The translations under genes were made by a program, and so were the position numbers. Positions 21,077 through 21,434 of a DNA stretch of 21,434 nt are shown here, one piece after another. This stretch comes from a virus: the IMG/VR virus record IMGVR_UViG_3300028364_000168, positions 1 to 21,434 of that record, one strand, 5' to 3'. Below the pieces are notes generated by a model. That model ran no database searches and had not been told where the DNA came from. It saw only the letters and a program-made list of their open reading frames with translations. Each line of letters begins with the position of its first letter. Position 1 is the first letter of the stretch.

Positions 21077-21433
21077 TTATCCAAATAGGAGGGTACTTGC
21101 AATGTTAGCTAGTACAGCTCCCTTAGCTTGGTCTGCTTGCATATCCATCTGTAGCTTTAGAGCTGACTTCTGACTTGTATCACTAAGCTTAGAGAGTAGG
21201 ATAGAGTTAGCACGATCTAGTTGTCCCTCTGAGCTTTTAAAAGCAAAGTCCATTAAGTCCCGCTCCCTTTGCCAAATCTGATCAAGAGCTGCACCTGTGA
21301 TAGCGTTAGTGTTCTTTGTATACTCTAGGTTAGAAATGTTCTGAGCAGCAGTACTGGCAGTAGCTACTGTTTGACGCCACTGAGCATTAGACTGAGAAAT
21401 GACAAGAGAGTTCTGAGCATTAAACTGATCTCT
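21077..21433 (-). CDS. Partial internal virion protein (T7 gp14-like position)
   Basis: The frame is open from the right edge to the TAA at 21077-21079 (118 residues seen, start outside the window). The sequence is Gln/Ala/Asn-rich and helical: NAQNSLVISQSNAQWRQTVA, then DLMDFAFKSSEGQLDRANS and DMQADQAKGAVLANIASTLL at the very end. This composition fits small internal core proteins that oligomerise with the larger ejection proteins; the order (small Ala/Gln-rich protein, then larger proteins) follows T7 14-15-16. The identity is by composition and position only. Confidence 0.55.
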   Translation of the reverse strand, partial: RDQFNAQNSLVISQSNAQWRQTVATASTAAQNISNLEYTKNTNAITGAALDQIWQRERDLMDFAFKSSEGQLDRANSILLSKLSDTSQKSALKLQMDMQADQAKGAVLANIASTLLFG

Positions 21434-21434
21434 C

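Noticed and set aside
1-21434. Search by eye for tRNA genes, CRISPR arrays, IS ends, an integrase or attachment sites
   Set aside because: None was seen; a tRNAscan-SE run would settle the tRNA question.

Overview
The window is a piece of a lytic, tailed double-stranded DNA phage genome, most likely a podovirus of the T7-like replication type. No bacterial genes, tRNAs, rRNAs, integrase, IS elements or CRISPR arrays were seen. The early/middle gene set is helicase, T7-type family A DNA polymerase, ssDNA-binding protein and nuclease, followed by MazG, class II (B12-dependent) ribonucleotide reductase, ThyX and PhoH. This matches the marine roseophage SIO1/cobavirus type of phage (Zobellviridae-like), which points to a marine alphaproteobacterial host. 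The lineage and host are inferences from gene content only.

Layout. (1) 2-4213, + strand: end of the helicase, a small-gene cluster with predicted membrane proteins (1103-1623), DNA polymerase split by a group I intron (exons 1617-3043 and 3324-3810), and an endonuclease VII-like HNH protein. (2) 4224-9576, + strand: two small genes, a promoter, ssDNA-binding protein, small unknowns, a Cas4/AddB-like PD-(D/E)XK exonuclease, a second PD-(D/E)XK nuclease, a metallophosphoesterase, more small unknowns and a MazG-like pyrophosphohydrolase. (3) 9580-13484, + strand: class II RNR, promoter, ThyX, DUF3310 protein, PhoH and a Lar-like zinc protein. (4) 13473-14242, + strand: a third promoter, four small overlapping genes and a strong rho-independent terminator. 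(5) 14245-21433, - strand: virion genes converging on that terminator, including two large internal/ejection-type proteins, a 170-aa structural protein, a tail-lysozyme protein and a partial internal protein.

The + strand genes replicate the DNA, process recombination intermediates and feed nucleotide synthesis. Ribonucleotides are reduced by the cobalamin enzyme, dTMP is made by ThyX, and stray nucleotides are hydrolysed by MazG. They are packed with ATGA/TAATG overlaps, indicating coupled translation. Three near-identical sigma70-like promoters (TTGACR, 17-nt spacer, TACTATTA) precede the ssb, thyX and small-gene blocks, so host RNA polymerase probably serves this arm.

The most notable features are the td-like (IA2-type) group I intron inside polymerase motif B with clearly predictable splice sites, a small membrane-protein gene whose frame is broken by one base or by -1 frameshifting, the shared promoter family, an Fe-S (Cas4-type) exonuclease in the T7 gp6 position, an inserted segment in ThyX, and repeated peptide motifs in the late proteins.
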